From Anagrus nilaparvatae (taxonomy: Eukaryota; Arthropoda; Insecta; Hymenoptera; Mymaridae): DNA of 64,000 nucleotides. Below are positions 10,311 to 22,200 of the stretch, piece after piece (positions within the stretch are counted from its first letter, which is position 1; each line of letters begins with the position of its first letter). The DNA is taken from contig JAKSXM010000231.1 in the NCBI GenBank assembly GCA_022575985.1, positions 9,116,501 through 9,180,500 of the forward strand. The letters are read 5' to 3'. The notes beneath the pieces are model-generated. The model was not told the DNA's origin. It did no database searches and saw nothing but the letters and a program-made list of their open reading frames with translations. Made by a program: the position numbers and the translations under genes.

Positions 10311-11436
10311 CATTATGCTCCAGATAAGAAATATATTTTCTTTAAAATAACAATGGAGTTTTTGAAAAAAATATATTGCTAACAATTAATGAAAAATTCC
10401 TTTGTTATTTTAATGAAAAAATATATATTTCAATTTTGGAGCATAAAATGAAATAAGTGAAAGGCATTTCAACCGTACTCTGGGCTTCGAGATTAGAATA
10501 TTTATCTTTACTGAAACAAATACTGAAACTCGATGCCCAGAGTATTGCTTAAATGCCTGCATCGCTGTTTATTCATCTCATTATGCTCCAGATAAGAAAT
10601 ATATTTTTCTTTAAAATAACGATGGAGTTTTTGAAAAAATATACTGTTAACAATTAATGAAAAACTCCTTTGTTATTTTAAAGAAAAAAATATAATTCAA
10701 ATTTGGAGCATATTGAAATGAATGAAAGGCATTTCAACCGTACTCTGGGCTTCGAGATTAGAATATTTATCTTTACTGAAACAAATACTGAAACTCGATG
10801 CCCAGAGTATTGTTTAAATGCCTGCATCGCTGTTTATTCATCTCATTATGGTCAAGATAAGAAATATATTTTCTTTAAAATAACGATGGAGTTTTTCAAA
10901 AAAATATACAGTTAACAATTAATGAAAAAATATATATTTCAATTTTGGAGCATAAAATGAAATAAGTGAAAGGCATTTCAACCGTATTCTGGGCTTCGAG
11001 ATTAGAATATTTATCTTTACTGAAACAAATACTGAAACTCGATGCCCAGAGTATTGTTTAAATGCCTGCATCGCTTTTTATTCATCTCATTATGCTCAAG
11101 ATAAGAAATATATTTTTCTATAAAATAACGATGGAGTTTTTCAAAAAAATATATTGCTGATAAATATTTAAATTGTTAAAATTCGAAAATTTATTTCTGT
11201 TATTTTAAAGAATATTGTACACACACTTTACCAATTAAAGAAATATTTATTAATAATAATAATAAAGAAATAATAATTTCTTTATTTGGTTCAGAGTAAG
11301 TACAATATTCTTTAAAATAACAGCAATAAATTTTCCAATTTTAAGAATTTATATATTTATTAACAACATATTTTTTTGAAAAACTCCATTGTTATTTTAA
11401 AGAAGTATATGTCAAATCTGGAGCATGATATGAATA
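10311..11436. repeat. tandem array of ~260-bp hairpin units bounded by inverted ends
   Basis: Four copies of a unit begin with CTCATTATGSTCMAGATAAG near 10311, 10576, 10840 and 11085 (spacing about 265, 264 and 245). Each full unit contains its own inverted repeat: CTCTGGGCTTCGAG faces CTCGATGCCCAGAG, flanked by GGCATTT and AAATGCC. The array ends at about 11436 with the complement of its start (CTGGAGCATGATATG), so the whole block looks like one foldback element whose inside was tandemly amplified. An apparent 70-codon ORF in the third unit is just repeat sequence. Confidence 0.7.
11179..11342. repeat. short inverted repeat inside the hairpin-unit array
   Basis: AATTCGAAAATTTATTTCTG followed by TTATTTTAAAGAATATTGTA (11179-11221) faces its imperfect complement (11300-11342). 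The loop holds a TAA-rich microsatellite (ATTAATAATAATAATAAAG). Confidence 0.55.
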
Positions 11437-11519
11437 AAAGGAGATGCAGGCTTCCTTTATACAAAAAAAAATAGTCCAGTCAAATCACGGTTTTTGTTGT
11501 ACTGTTTGTGGCCGATACC

Positions 11520-12665
11520 AGATTTGGTTTAATATTGGTTTTTTGGGTAGCTGCACACAAAGATCAGGATCTCTTCTACGAGCAATTGGGGCTTGACCCT
11601 TAAATTAGCCAAAACTACCCCTAAAAGGGGTATTTTTTCAACATTCGATCTTGCCCTCCAAGATTTGGTTTAATATGGTTTTTTTGTGTCGCTGATTACA
11701 AAAATCGATGTCTTTTCAATTAAAACTTAACTTATCACCCTTAAATTAGCCAAAACTACTCCTAAAAAGGGTGTCTTCGCTACCTTCGCTCTAGCCCTCC
11801 AAAATTTGGTCTAATATGGGTTTTTTGGCTCGCTGATTACAAAAATCGATGTCTTTTCAATTAAAACTTAACTTATCACCCTTAAATTAGCCAAAATTAC
11901 CCCTAAAAAGGATGTCTTCGCTACCTTCGCTCTTGCCCTCCAAAATTTGGTCTAATATGGGTTTTTTGGGTCACTGATCACAAAAATCGATGTCTTTTCA
12001 ATTAAAACTTAACTCATCACTCTTAAATTGGCCTAAACTACCCCTCAAAGGGGTGTTTTCGCTACCTTCGCTCTAGCCATCCAAGATTTGGTCTAATATG
12101 GTTTTTTGGGTCACTGACCACAAAAATCGATGTCTTTTCAATTAAAACTTAACTTATCACCCTTAAATTAGCCAAAACAACCCCTAAAAAGGGTGTCTTC
12201 GCTACCTTCGCTCTAGCCCTCCAAAATTTGGTCTAATATGGGTTTTTTGGGTCACTGATCACAAAAATCGATGTCTTTTCAATTAAAACTTAACTCATCA
12301 CTCTTAAATTGGCCTAAACTACCCCTCAAAGGGGTGTTTTCGCTACCTTCGCTCTAGCCATCCAAGATTTGGTCTAATATGGTTTTTTGGGTCACTGACC
12401 ACAAAAATCGATGTCTTTTCAATTAAAACTTAACTTATCACCCTTAAATTAGCCAAAACTACTCCTAAAAAGGGTGTCTTCGCTACCTTCGCTCTAGCCC
12501 TCCAAAATTTGGTCTAATATGGGTTTTTTGGCTCGCTGATTACAAAAATCGATGTCTTTTCAATTAAAACTTAACTTATCACCCTTAAGTTAGCCAAAAC
12601 TACTTCTAAAAGGGGTACTTATGCTATATTCGTTCTAGCCTTTTAAAATTTGGTCTTATAGGGTT
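11520..12665. repeat. ~141-bp tandem satellite (about eight units)
   Basis: The marker AAAATCGATGTCTTTTCAAT recurs at about 11701, 11841, 11983, 12123, 12264, 12403 and 12544, giving spacings of 139-142. A diverged unit precedes and a partial one follows. Each unit carries TTTGGTCTAATATGG, the box GGTTTTTTGGGTCACTGA, a CTTAAATTAGCC block and a complementary pair (CCCCT facing AGGGG) before CTTCGCTCTAGCC. Units alternate between two variants (with CTCATCACTCTTAAATTGG or CTTATCACCCTTAAATTAG), hinting at a two-unit higher-order repeat. Confidence 0.85.
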
Positions 12666-13687
12666 CTTTATGGGTGTTATTTTTAATAATCACAGGTTTT
12701 CCGGATATGATCAAAAACAAAAATAGAGGGTACTGCTGAAAATCGAAAAATAGGCTGAACGGAGTAAAATTCTTTTTTAGAAAAACCAATTTTTAGTTAC
12801 ATTTGCAACCAATATCCACAAAACTTTAATTCAAGTTAAGCTATTTCAGCATTTTTGTTACTTCTATTCAAACATAAAACTAAAACTAAATTTTTTTTCA
12901 AATAACTGCCGAACATGACAAAATGTCAAAAATTTCATTTCAAATTTTCATTTCTTATTACAGATTAAAGAAAAAGTTTAAGAAAAAGATCTTTTGGAAG
13001 GTGACTGAACTACAATTTAATAAAACTTATGTAAGTATTCACATTTTGTACAAAAAAGTAAATAAATAAAATTAATTTTTAATTTAAATATATTTCAGAT
13101 GCAATTTAATATTAAATTGGAAGAATATTAGAAGTGACAAGGATCACTACTGTCACCTACAATTTGGTGAACATTTAATAATTCTGATGACGTTGATGGT
13201 GATGAGGTTGATTTGAATGAAATTTATGATAAAAAAACCAAAACTTTAAAAACTAATTTATTATTATTATTATTATTATTTGATTTATTTTCTAAGAAAA
13301 ATATAGTACACTCTTGTTCTTACATTTGCCAAATTATTACAGTAAATATATAATAAATTTTATTTTTTTAAAAAAAATTAAAAATTAAAATTAGTCAACA
13401 ATTTCAATAGTAAATATATCTAGTAAATATAAAGTAAATTTAATCTTTAAAAAGAGTCAACATTAATATTCATTAAAAGAGTCAACATTAATACATGTAG
13501 TAAAGTAAATAAATAAATTTTTTATTTTTGAAGATATATATAAATATACGAATAAATTAAATTAAATACGACAACTTAGTGACAATAATACTGATTAAAA
13601 GCAATGAAATTTATTTTGGTAATATGTAATAAAATGAAGTACAATGAAATAAAATAAGCGAAATAAAATAAGTAAAATATAAATATA
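12666..13687. other. AT-rich spacer with a TTA microsatellite
   Basis: No gene recognised. A (TTA)n tract of about 22 bases sits at 13258-13280. The last ~70 bases are TAAA-rich and are probably the 3' untranslated end of the minus-strand retrotransposon that follows. Confidence 0.5.
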
Positions 13688-15745
13688 TCAACTATCTAAT
13701 TTTGTGAAAAAATATGTTTTCATTGCTTTTTTAAATTGTGAGAATGAGGGTAAAGCTCGATAAAAGGGAGGTAGTGAGTTCCAGTAATTAGCATATTTGA
13801 CTTGGAAAGAGTTTCTTCCGGTTTTAGTCAACATGGTTTGGGTTTCCAGATCTTTTCGAGGACCTCTTGTGGGCCTGTCAGTGTGATAGGGTGTAAATAG
13901 CGGGAGTAACAGTGGCGGTTCTTTCATCCTTACTATTCTGTACATAGTCAGCATGGCGAAATAATCTCGTCGCGAGTCATTACTAAGCCACTGTAACTTT
14001 TTCTGGTAAGTAGTTAGATGTTCGTCATGTCTTAATCCGAATATGTATCTTATCCCTATATTCACGAGCCTTTGAAGTTGTAAACGAAGGTAGAGTGACA
14101 TATCCGAATAAACAACTGTGCAATAGTCTAGGTGTGGAATAACTAGGGACTCAACCAACCTACGCCTTAACAGCTGAGATGTGCATGATCTGATGAACCG
14201 TAAACCATATAATACCTTATTGACCTTTTTACTGATATGATTTACTTGCTGCTTCCACGATAGGGTGTTATCCAGAATTAGACCAAGACTAAGTACATCA
14301 TCTACAAAAGGAACAGCTTCACCTCTGTTATTAATGGGGATATTATGGATACCCAGTTTTTTGAAGATCCTTACAGTGTGAGGTGTTCCAAAAACTATGG
14401 CTTTAGTCTTTTTGATATTTAGGGATAGTAGATTAAGTTCAGCCCAAGTTGACACTTTGCAAGCTGCATCGGATAGTAATTTGATACCTATTTCTATTTG
14501 ATTCGAGGGAACCTGGACATATATCTGTAGGTCGTCCGCGTATAATAATCTCAAAGTCCTGTTATCAAGATGAGATTTTATATCATTCATATATATGCAA
14601 AACAATAATGGTCCTAAAACAGAACCCTGAGGAACACCTATGTTGATGTCACGAGGAGCAGATGTTGTTTGCTTTGAGAATACACACTGCGAACGACCAC
14701 AGAGATATGACCAAAACCACATTAGAGCAGATTTTGAGAAGCCAATTTCCTGGAGTTTAGATAGGAGCCTAGATGGTGATACATTATCAAAGGCCTTGGA
14801 GAAATCAAACTGCAGCAGCAAGGTGGCCAACTTCTTTTCTTTTGCTAAGCGGATATCATCAGTTAATTTTATTAAGGCTGTTTGTGTGGAATGATGTTTT
14901 CTGAAGCCAATTTGAAAATCATCTAAGATTTTCGTTTTTTTTAAGTAGTTGACCACCTGATCATGAGCTAACTTTTCCAAGATCTTCGACAATGAGCACA
15001 ATAAAGCAATAGGCCTGAAATCAGATGGAGATGATGGTATTGATACCTTTTTTAGGGCTAATATACGGGATATTTTCCAGGCTTCAAGAAAGACATTATT
15101 TATCAATGACACATTAAATAACTTTGTTAAATGTTTAGCAATTGTTGGTAATGCTTTGGCTATTATGCTTTGTGGTATACCATCTTCACCTTTGGCTTGG
15201 GACTGAAAATGAGAAACCGCAAGGATTACATCATTAACTGTAACTTCCGGGAACATAAAACCATCTAGAGGAGCATTTGAGATTGAATTTAGAGATGTTG
15301 TGGGGTCCTCTTCAGGTAGGAACCCATGCAGTGCATCACTGGGTTTTGGAAGTAATCCTAAGTTTCTCATTTCACTGTAAATTACGGGATCCTGTCCTTT
15401 CATAACGTCTACGTGTCGCGTCTCTTTTTGAAATTAATAGTTTTAGGTCATCGTCAATCCATGGATATAAAGATTTTTTGTGGTTTAACGTCTTTTCTGG
15501 TGCTAGAGAATTTATTGCGTCTTGTAAATTGTCAGTAAGTACTGCTAGTCCTTTATTGGCATCAATTGTGTCATTAGTATTAAATAATGACCAGTCTTGT
15601 TTGCTAAGATGGTGGTTGAGGTCTCAGGTGTAATTTTATTGATGCATTTATATGAATGATTTTCATTAACTGTACTTGGGTAGAAAATGTCAATAGTAGC
15701 TGTAATTATGTCATGTCTACTAAGATAGTTGGGCAAAAAACGGTC
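13688..15745 (-). pseudogene. non-LTR retrotransposon relic: endonuclease tail + reverse transcriptase
   Basis: Read on the minus strand, the relic begins at about 15745 with the last part of an APE endonuclease (LSRHDIITATIDI, the SxHD-like end). It passes through a linker (SLYPWIDDDLKLLISKR) and reaches an uninterrupted 571-codon reverse transcriptase at 15403-13688. RT motifs in order: AKGEDGIPQ, FRPIALLCSLSKILEKL, DFQIGFRKHHSTQTAL, QFDFSKAFDNV, GVPQGSVLGPLLF and catalytic LYADDLQIY, then a long C-terminal domain. The linker needs two frame changes (near 15610 and 15405) to read through, so the copy is dead. It is 5'-truncated and lies directly against the outer end of the giant inverted-repeat structure. 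It is a different family from the two retrotransposons upstream. Confidence 0.85.
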
Positions 15746-15754
15746 ATGACTAAT

Positions 15755-18098
15755 AAAACTTATGACCGGTTTGTGTAATTACACAACCAACGAGCATGGA
15801 ACATGTTCACTAATAACTAATACTGATAATAAAGTGTCTATTCTGTTCATAATATCAATATTTATATCCAAGTATTTCTGCACTAAAGTTCTTTAGAGAC
15901 TTCTGCACCAATGGTCCCTAGGTACTTCTGCACCAAAGATCTTTAGGGACTTCTGCACCATAGGTCCCTAGGTACTTCCACACCAATGCTTCCTAAGTAC
16001 TTCTGCACCAAAGGTCTTTAGAGACTTCTGCACCATAGGTCCCTAGGTACTTCTGCACCAAAGGTCTTTAGGGACTTCTGCACCGTAGATCCCTAGCTAC
16101 TTCTGCACCAATGGTCCCTAGGTACTTCTGCACCAAACGTCTTTAGGGACTTCTGCACCATAGGTCCCTAAGTACTTCTGCACCAATGCTCCCTAAGTAC
16201 TTCTGCACCAAAGGTCCCTAAATCGAAAATATTCTAAGTCCCATTTGACCCCCCCCCCTTAAAAAGGACAAATTTGACTCCCCCTTAAAAAGGACATATT
16301 TGACCCCCCCTCCCCTTAATTTTCCAGTTCTGAAGTACCCCCTCCCTATAAACATGTTCCATGTTAAAACAACTATATGAGGGATTCCACGCCAATTGGG
16401 CCCAAGTTGAAATGAAGGGTCTCAGAAATGGGTTCAAACTATTTTTTCCCAAAAGCACAACTAATGATAAGTTTCCATACCAATTTTTAGTTCAAATGGT
16501 TTAAACGATTAAATTTGTTTTTTTGTGTGCAAAAGTTCATTTAAAAGAATCCAATTTCAAACAATTATAACTTACTTTTTGGACAAAAATTAATTAGTTT
16601 TATACTTTTTACTAAGCAAATGAAATTATTGAATATAATAATTAAATGTCACCGCAAAAAATTAGGGTCATTTATTAAATTAGAATTTATCATTTACAAT
16701 ATTTTATCTCTTTTCAAATAATAATTTAAAATATTTTTAATAAATAATTGTTTGATAATGAATAGAAGGCAGTCATTCTCTGCGCGAAGCTCAGTTGTTT
16801 CTAGTTTTACAAAAAACACAATAAATTTGATAACAATGTGTTCCGGCATTGTTGTTTTGAAATTCTTTATTTTCCCACATTATTTAGTTTTTTAGACCTT
16901 CAAGGTCGAGTCAGCTTATCCGACTAGAAATTTTACATAGATAATTTTACATAGATAAAAATTCAGTCTTATATTAAGACCAATTTTTTGGACAGAAACT
17001 TAACCACTAAATTAGGCAAACTTTATAATTAAATTGAAGAAAACAATTTTTCAATAGGTTCTGGGCTCGCCTTGTTGTTTATAAATAGTGGAACGCATAA
17101 CTAACTTTGGTTGATATTCTCATACAAATTAGTTATGTATTTAACCTACTTTTCACTAGTTTAAATTCAAGCTAACCTTTTGGCATTTTAGTCAACTAAA
17201 TTTTAATCCGTGTATCTTACTAGGAATAGTATTAATCCCTAACAATTATTTCTTATAATCTAATTAGTGTTTTCTGATAACTAAATCCTAATAATTCCTT
17301 ACTTTTTCTTAAAAGAGTAATTTATGTATTAAACAAGCTTAATTCTACTTCTGAAATATTGCAAAAAAAAAACCTTAAAATGAGGTAGCTGCTTTCAGAT
17401 TGCTCTCCTAATTTTCAGCCACTTTGAACCCAAGATTCAAATTAAGACACCAAAAAAATCACCTGCAGTAAACCTTCTCCCTATTTGGATTCTGATTTAG
17501 ACATCCTTACCGCATTTTTACTACATATTATTTATATGTTCAGTATAAAAAGTTTTAGGTCTGGAAACGTAGGTAAAAATAGAGACATTTTTTTTTTTTT
17601 TGATAATTGATCTATAACAGCCGGAGTAAGCTTTTTTTCTAGTTTTAAACTGATTAATTTTTCTACAGCAAATTAAATGTACAAAAATGTTGTCAATTTT
17701 CTGTGCTGATTTTGAGTTTCAAAGATTTTGGGTAAGTTCTAAATTTTCAAATATTTTTTAATTCATTTCTTTTCCCTTAATTATTTAGCAAATATGATAA
17801 TAGAAGGCCAGAGTCCCATATTTATCGCTATCTTTGCAAACCCATATCTTGCAAATATCTCAAGACAAAGAGATTTAATAATTTTTGAGGCACGTAATTT
17901 TGACACATAAAATTTGTTTTCATCGATCGTTGTAATTTTTGCAGCAATCTATGAATGACAATTGCAATCATGAATTGTACACTGGTATCTAACTAGGATA
18001 AACTAATTTTTTATAACACTGCCGAAAATAGTATAAAATTTAAACTTATGGCAAAAATCCGTTTTCCACAACCCGATCCATTTTTTAAACTGATATGT
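15755..18098 (+). repeat. left arm of the giant inverted repeat
   Basis: Contents from outside in: the end motif with GGTTTGTGTAATTACACAAC (a short palindrome TGTAATTACA), CATGGAACATGTT at 15795, the 25-bp minisatellite, C-rich tracts (10 C at 16249-16258), AACATGTTCCATG at 16351 (the complement of the 15795 motif), then ~1.7 kb of AT-rich non-coding sequence. The sub-block 15795-16363, bounded by the inverted CATGGAACATGTT, recurs in diverged form at 36781-37104, 47228, 55770 and 62215. Confidence 0.8.
15876..16225 (+). repeat. 25-bp minisatellite, 14 units (left arm)
   Basis: TTCTGCACC recurs every 25 bases from 15876 to 16201. The units alternate between ACCAAAGGTCTTTAGGGAC and ACCATAGGTCCCTAGGTAC forms, i.e. 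a 50-bp higher-order period. The right arm has the complement with a slightly larger and rearranged copy number. Confidence 0.9.
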
Positions 18099-19257
18099 AA
18101 CACTGTAATTTGATTTATTTGTCACAAATTTCTTTGCACTATTGTTAAAAATGATATTATTGAATAAGATGATGCACTTTTAATTGATTGAAAGTATATA
18201 ATTAAAACTTTTTTTTAATAATAAATGCGGAGTGAATATTTTTGTGTACTTTGCCCGTCGCGCCTGCGCGCTCAATTTATGAATATACACATTTGAAACA
18301 GAACAAAAAACGAATAAAACCTAAAATTTTACTGATGAATAGATGCTTTGGTGTTTTTGATATTTGATTATTTGATATTTGTACCTACTTTATTAAAAAT
18401 AAATTATTTTCAATAATTGATTTATAAGTTTGTGTTAAATTTTTTTAAACAAAATACACTTAAACCTTATAAATAATTTTTTATATTTCAGTAATCCTAT
18501 TTATTCCTCATCAAGTATTATTGATGGAATCCTCTTCACATGATTGAAAATTAAATAATAAAATTTTTGAACTAAATAATTCTTATTTATTTTTTTGAAA
18601 TAAAAAAATATATTCCAATCAAAGAAATAATTTTTGCTAAAAGATAAATGAGAATAAATATATTTTCCGTATCAAAGTAGGTAGTCATTTTTACACTTAA
18701 ATAACATCAGAAAATATAGCTTTTGAAAAATATAATATAATTTTAAAAATTTAATTAATTTTAAAAATCTTATTAAATTTTTCAATTTGAAAAATAAGTT
18801 ATTTTTTATTTTATTATTACAAATTTATGATAATATTTATCCTAATTTAATTTTTAAACTTATTTTTTAATTTAAAGTTTATGTGTAATATAATTTAAAA
18901 ACATCATTTTAAATTGATGAAAGGATTTATTGTCATAATAAGGACCCAATATTTACAAGTTTTCTTAATTTCATCCATATTCATATTTGCTAAATTTTTA
19001 GATCATATAATATAAATAACATCACATAATAATTAAAATATAAAATACCGTTACGGAAAAAAATTTTAACTAGAATTCTCAAAATAAAAATACAGCTTAA
19101 TTGCATTTACACAAAAAAATTTTTTCCGTATCTCACAAATACAATAATTGAAGTTAGATTTATAAATTATATTTTTAAATTGAATTGTAATTATACAAAT
19201 ATTTCAACTTTGTTTTGATTTCTAAAAAATTTTTGATAACTAAAAAAATTTCAAAAA
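18099..19257. other. AT-rich spacer before the Helitron
   Basis: No coding or ordered repeats apart from homopolymers. A small GC-rich patch (CCGTCGCGCCTGCGCGC, about 18256-18272) stands out. The Helitron 5' end (expected TC dinucleotide) should lie somewhere here but cannot be pinpointed. Confidence 0.45.
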
Positions 19258-22200
19258 ATGGGTTGACGAAAAATTAATCGAACTTCTGAAGAAGAGGAAA
19301 AACTTCGAAAAACGCGAAATGCGCTAGCCCAAAAACGTCGGTATGAACGTATAAAGGCAAACAAAATTTTGAATTCCATAAATGTACCAATAAAAATAAC
19401 CAATAACCAATTAAATTATTCAAATGTCGAAGAAATCGATTTTTCAAAAATAAATCCCACTCAACATTACCTTGGCTCATTGAATGTCCAATGTATTTAC
19501 TGTGGAGCATTGCATTTTGAGTCAGAAAAAGTTTCAAATAAGGGATGTTCATTTAAGGTAGGGTGCTACTTGTCGCGCCCGCGGTGTCAAGCAAAATCCG
19601 CAAATTAGTTTACAGGAAAACGGGAAGAGATAATGGAAAAATTTTTTGGGATATAATACATGAACTAATAAAGTATGTAAAAAAATTTTTTAAAATTAAT
19701 TTTTATAATTTTTTATGTGTTTAAATTTCATTTGAAGTTCAAGAATTTTCGCCGGAAAGAGCCGATGATACCATTGATAACTAAAGTTTGGCAGCACCTA
19801 AAAAAAAATAAAATTAAAAATATAATTAATATGAGTATGGTTATCGCGTGAACTAAAATTTTTAATTTTGGCCACAAAAAAAAGTTATAAAGATTTAAAA
19901 AAAAAAGTGATTTTTTTTTCGAAACCATACTCATATTAATTATATTTTTATTTATTTTTTTTTAGGTGCTGCCAAACTTTAGTTATCAATGGTATCATCG
20001 GCTCTTTCCGACGAAAATTCTTGAACTTCAAATGAAATTTAAACACATAAAAAATTATAAAAATTAATTTAAAAAATTTTTTTTACATACTTTATTAGTT
20101 CATTTATTATATCCCAAAAAATTTTTCCATTATCTCTTCCCGTTTTCCTGTAAACTAATTTTCGGATTTTGATTGACACCGCGGGCGCGACAAGTAGCAC
20201 CCTACCTTAATGACTGCTGCTCTCATGGTGCTGTAAAATTGGAACCAATGCCCGAATTTCCCGAATTCCTTAAATCTGTATTTAATGGTTTGCATGAAAA
20301 TTCGAACAATTTTTTCCAACATATTCGTGTATATAATAATTCTCTCGCTTTTGCATCTTTTTAAACTGGAGAAATTTTTAAAGATTCTAAAAAAACAAGA
20401 CCAGGTCCTTACTGTTTTAAAGTCCAGGGCCAAATATATAACAGAATCAATACAGCTTTGTATCCTGCGGTTAATGAAAATCCAATTTATGGACAACTTT
20501 TTTTTACGGATCCAAAAGAAGCTTTTAAACAAAGAGTAAATCAAAACGAAAAAGTTAAATTAGATCCTGAACTCCTTAAAACTTTAGATGCGTTTATTAG
20601 AGAGAATAATATCTTTGCTCAGTCTTATCAAATGATGAATCAAGAAATTAAGGAACAACAAAAGTTATTAAAGAATAAAAATGACATTAGTTGTGCACCT
20701 GAAGTACAACTGTTATTTACTTTGAAACCAGGAACGGATAAAAGACGTTTTAATTTTCAAATATGCAATGAAGTTGCTGCAATTTTTACAACTACAGCTG
20801 ACGGCGAAATTCCTGAATCTTATGTAACAATCAGCAATATTCGTTCGAGAAAATTGCAGTATGTTAGCTCAATGGATCCAAACGTTGAACCATCGGTATA
20901 TCCTTTATTTTATCCATATGAAAATCAAGGTTGGCATCGGAATTTAAAACGATTAAATAGCAATCGCAGGGTTTCTCGATGTGCTTATGTTAAATATAAA
21001 TTAGCAATAAGATCAAACGAATTTAATCCATTTATCTATGGTCGTAGATTAACTCAACAGTATGTCGTAGATAACTATGTTAAAATAGAACATGACAAAA
21101 CTGAATAAATTAATCAAAAAAACTTAGAGCTGAAACATATAAGGGATTAAATGATCATTTAAATAATAAAGCTTTAAATTCTAATGGTCATGTTGGAAAA
21201 GTTATTATATTACCATCAACAATCATAGGATCTCCAAGGTTTATGACCCAATGTTATCAAGACTCCATGGCTATCGTTCGAAAGTATGGCCGACCGGATA
21301 TATTTCTTACGATGACTTGTAACCCAAATTGGCCGGAAATACAAGAGAATTTATTACCGGGACAAACCGCTGCAGATCGTCCTGATCTGGTTGCCCGAGT
21401 TTTTAACGAAAAAAAAAATGAATTGATCCGTATGATTAAAAAAAAGTTTTTCTTTGGTGAGATAGTGGCTTATGTGTACGTTATTGAATTTCAAAAACGA
21501 GGATTGCCGCATATTCACTTATTAATAACACTGAAACTACAATTTAAACTTACGACTCCTAATATTGTTAATAAATATATTTGTGCCAAAATTCCATCAT
21601 CTCAAGAGAATTTACGATTACACAATGCTGTGTTGACTCATATGATTCATGGCCCTTGTGGAGATTGGTGCCAAAATAACGGAAAATGTTCCAAACGTTA
21701 TCCAATGGATTTCCAAAATGAAACAATTTTAGATGAAAATGGATATCCTATTGATAGGCGACGGGATACTGGAATTACTTATCAGAAACGAAACAATTAT
21801 ATTGTAGATAACAGACATGTTGTTCCATATAATCCAGAATTATTACTGACTTTTGACTGCCATATTAACGTAGTAGCTGTATCAAGCATAAAGTCGGTAA
21901 AATACATTCATAAATATATTTACAAAGGACACGATGCAGCATCTATCACCCTCAGTAATGAGAATTCTGATAAAAGCATAATTGAACACGATGAAGTTAA
22001 GCAATACATTGAAGCCAGGTACGTTGGTCCAACTGAAGCATGCTGGCGTATTTTAAACAAGGGTTTACAGGAAAAAAGTCAAAGCATAATTCGATTACCA
22101 GTGCATTTACCCAACGAAAATAGCATAATTATTGAAAATGACAGTAACGATGAAGAGCTTCAAAATGCTTTAAATAATTACTTTGCCTTAAATGAAAGAG

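Noticed and set aside
14640..14894. 84-codon plus-strand open frame
   Set aside because: It is antisense to the conserved reverse-transcriptase motifs of the minus-strand relic and has no family resemblance of its own.
15876..16225. Possible CRISPR array in the left arm
   Set aside because: Head-to-tail 25-bp units with no spacers.
20155..20544. 129-codon minus-strand open frame
   Set aside because: Shadow of the Helitron coding region and the foldback arm.
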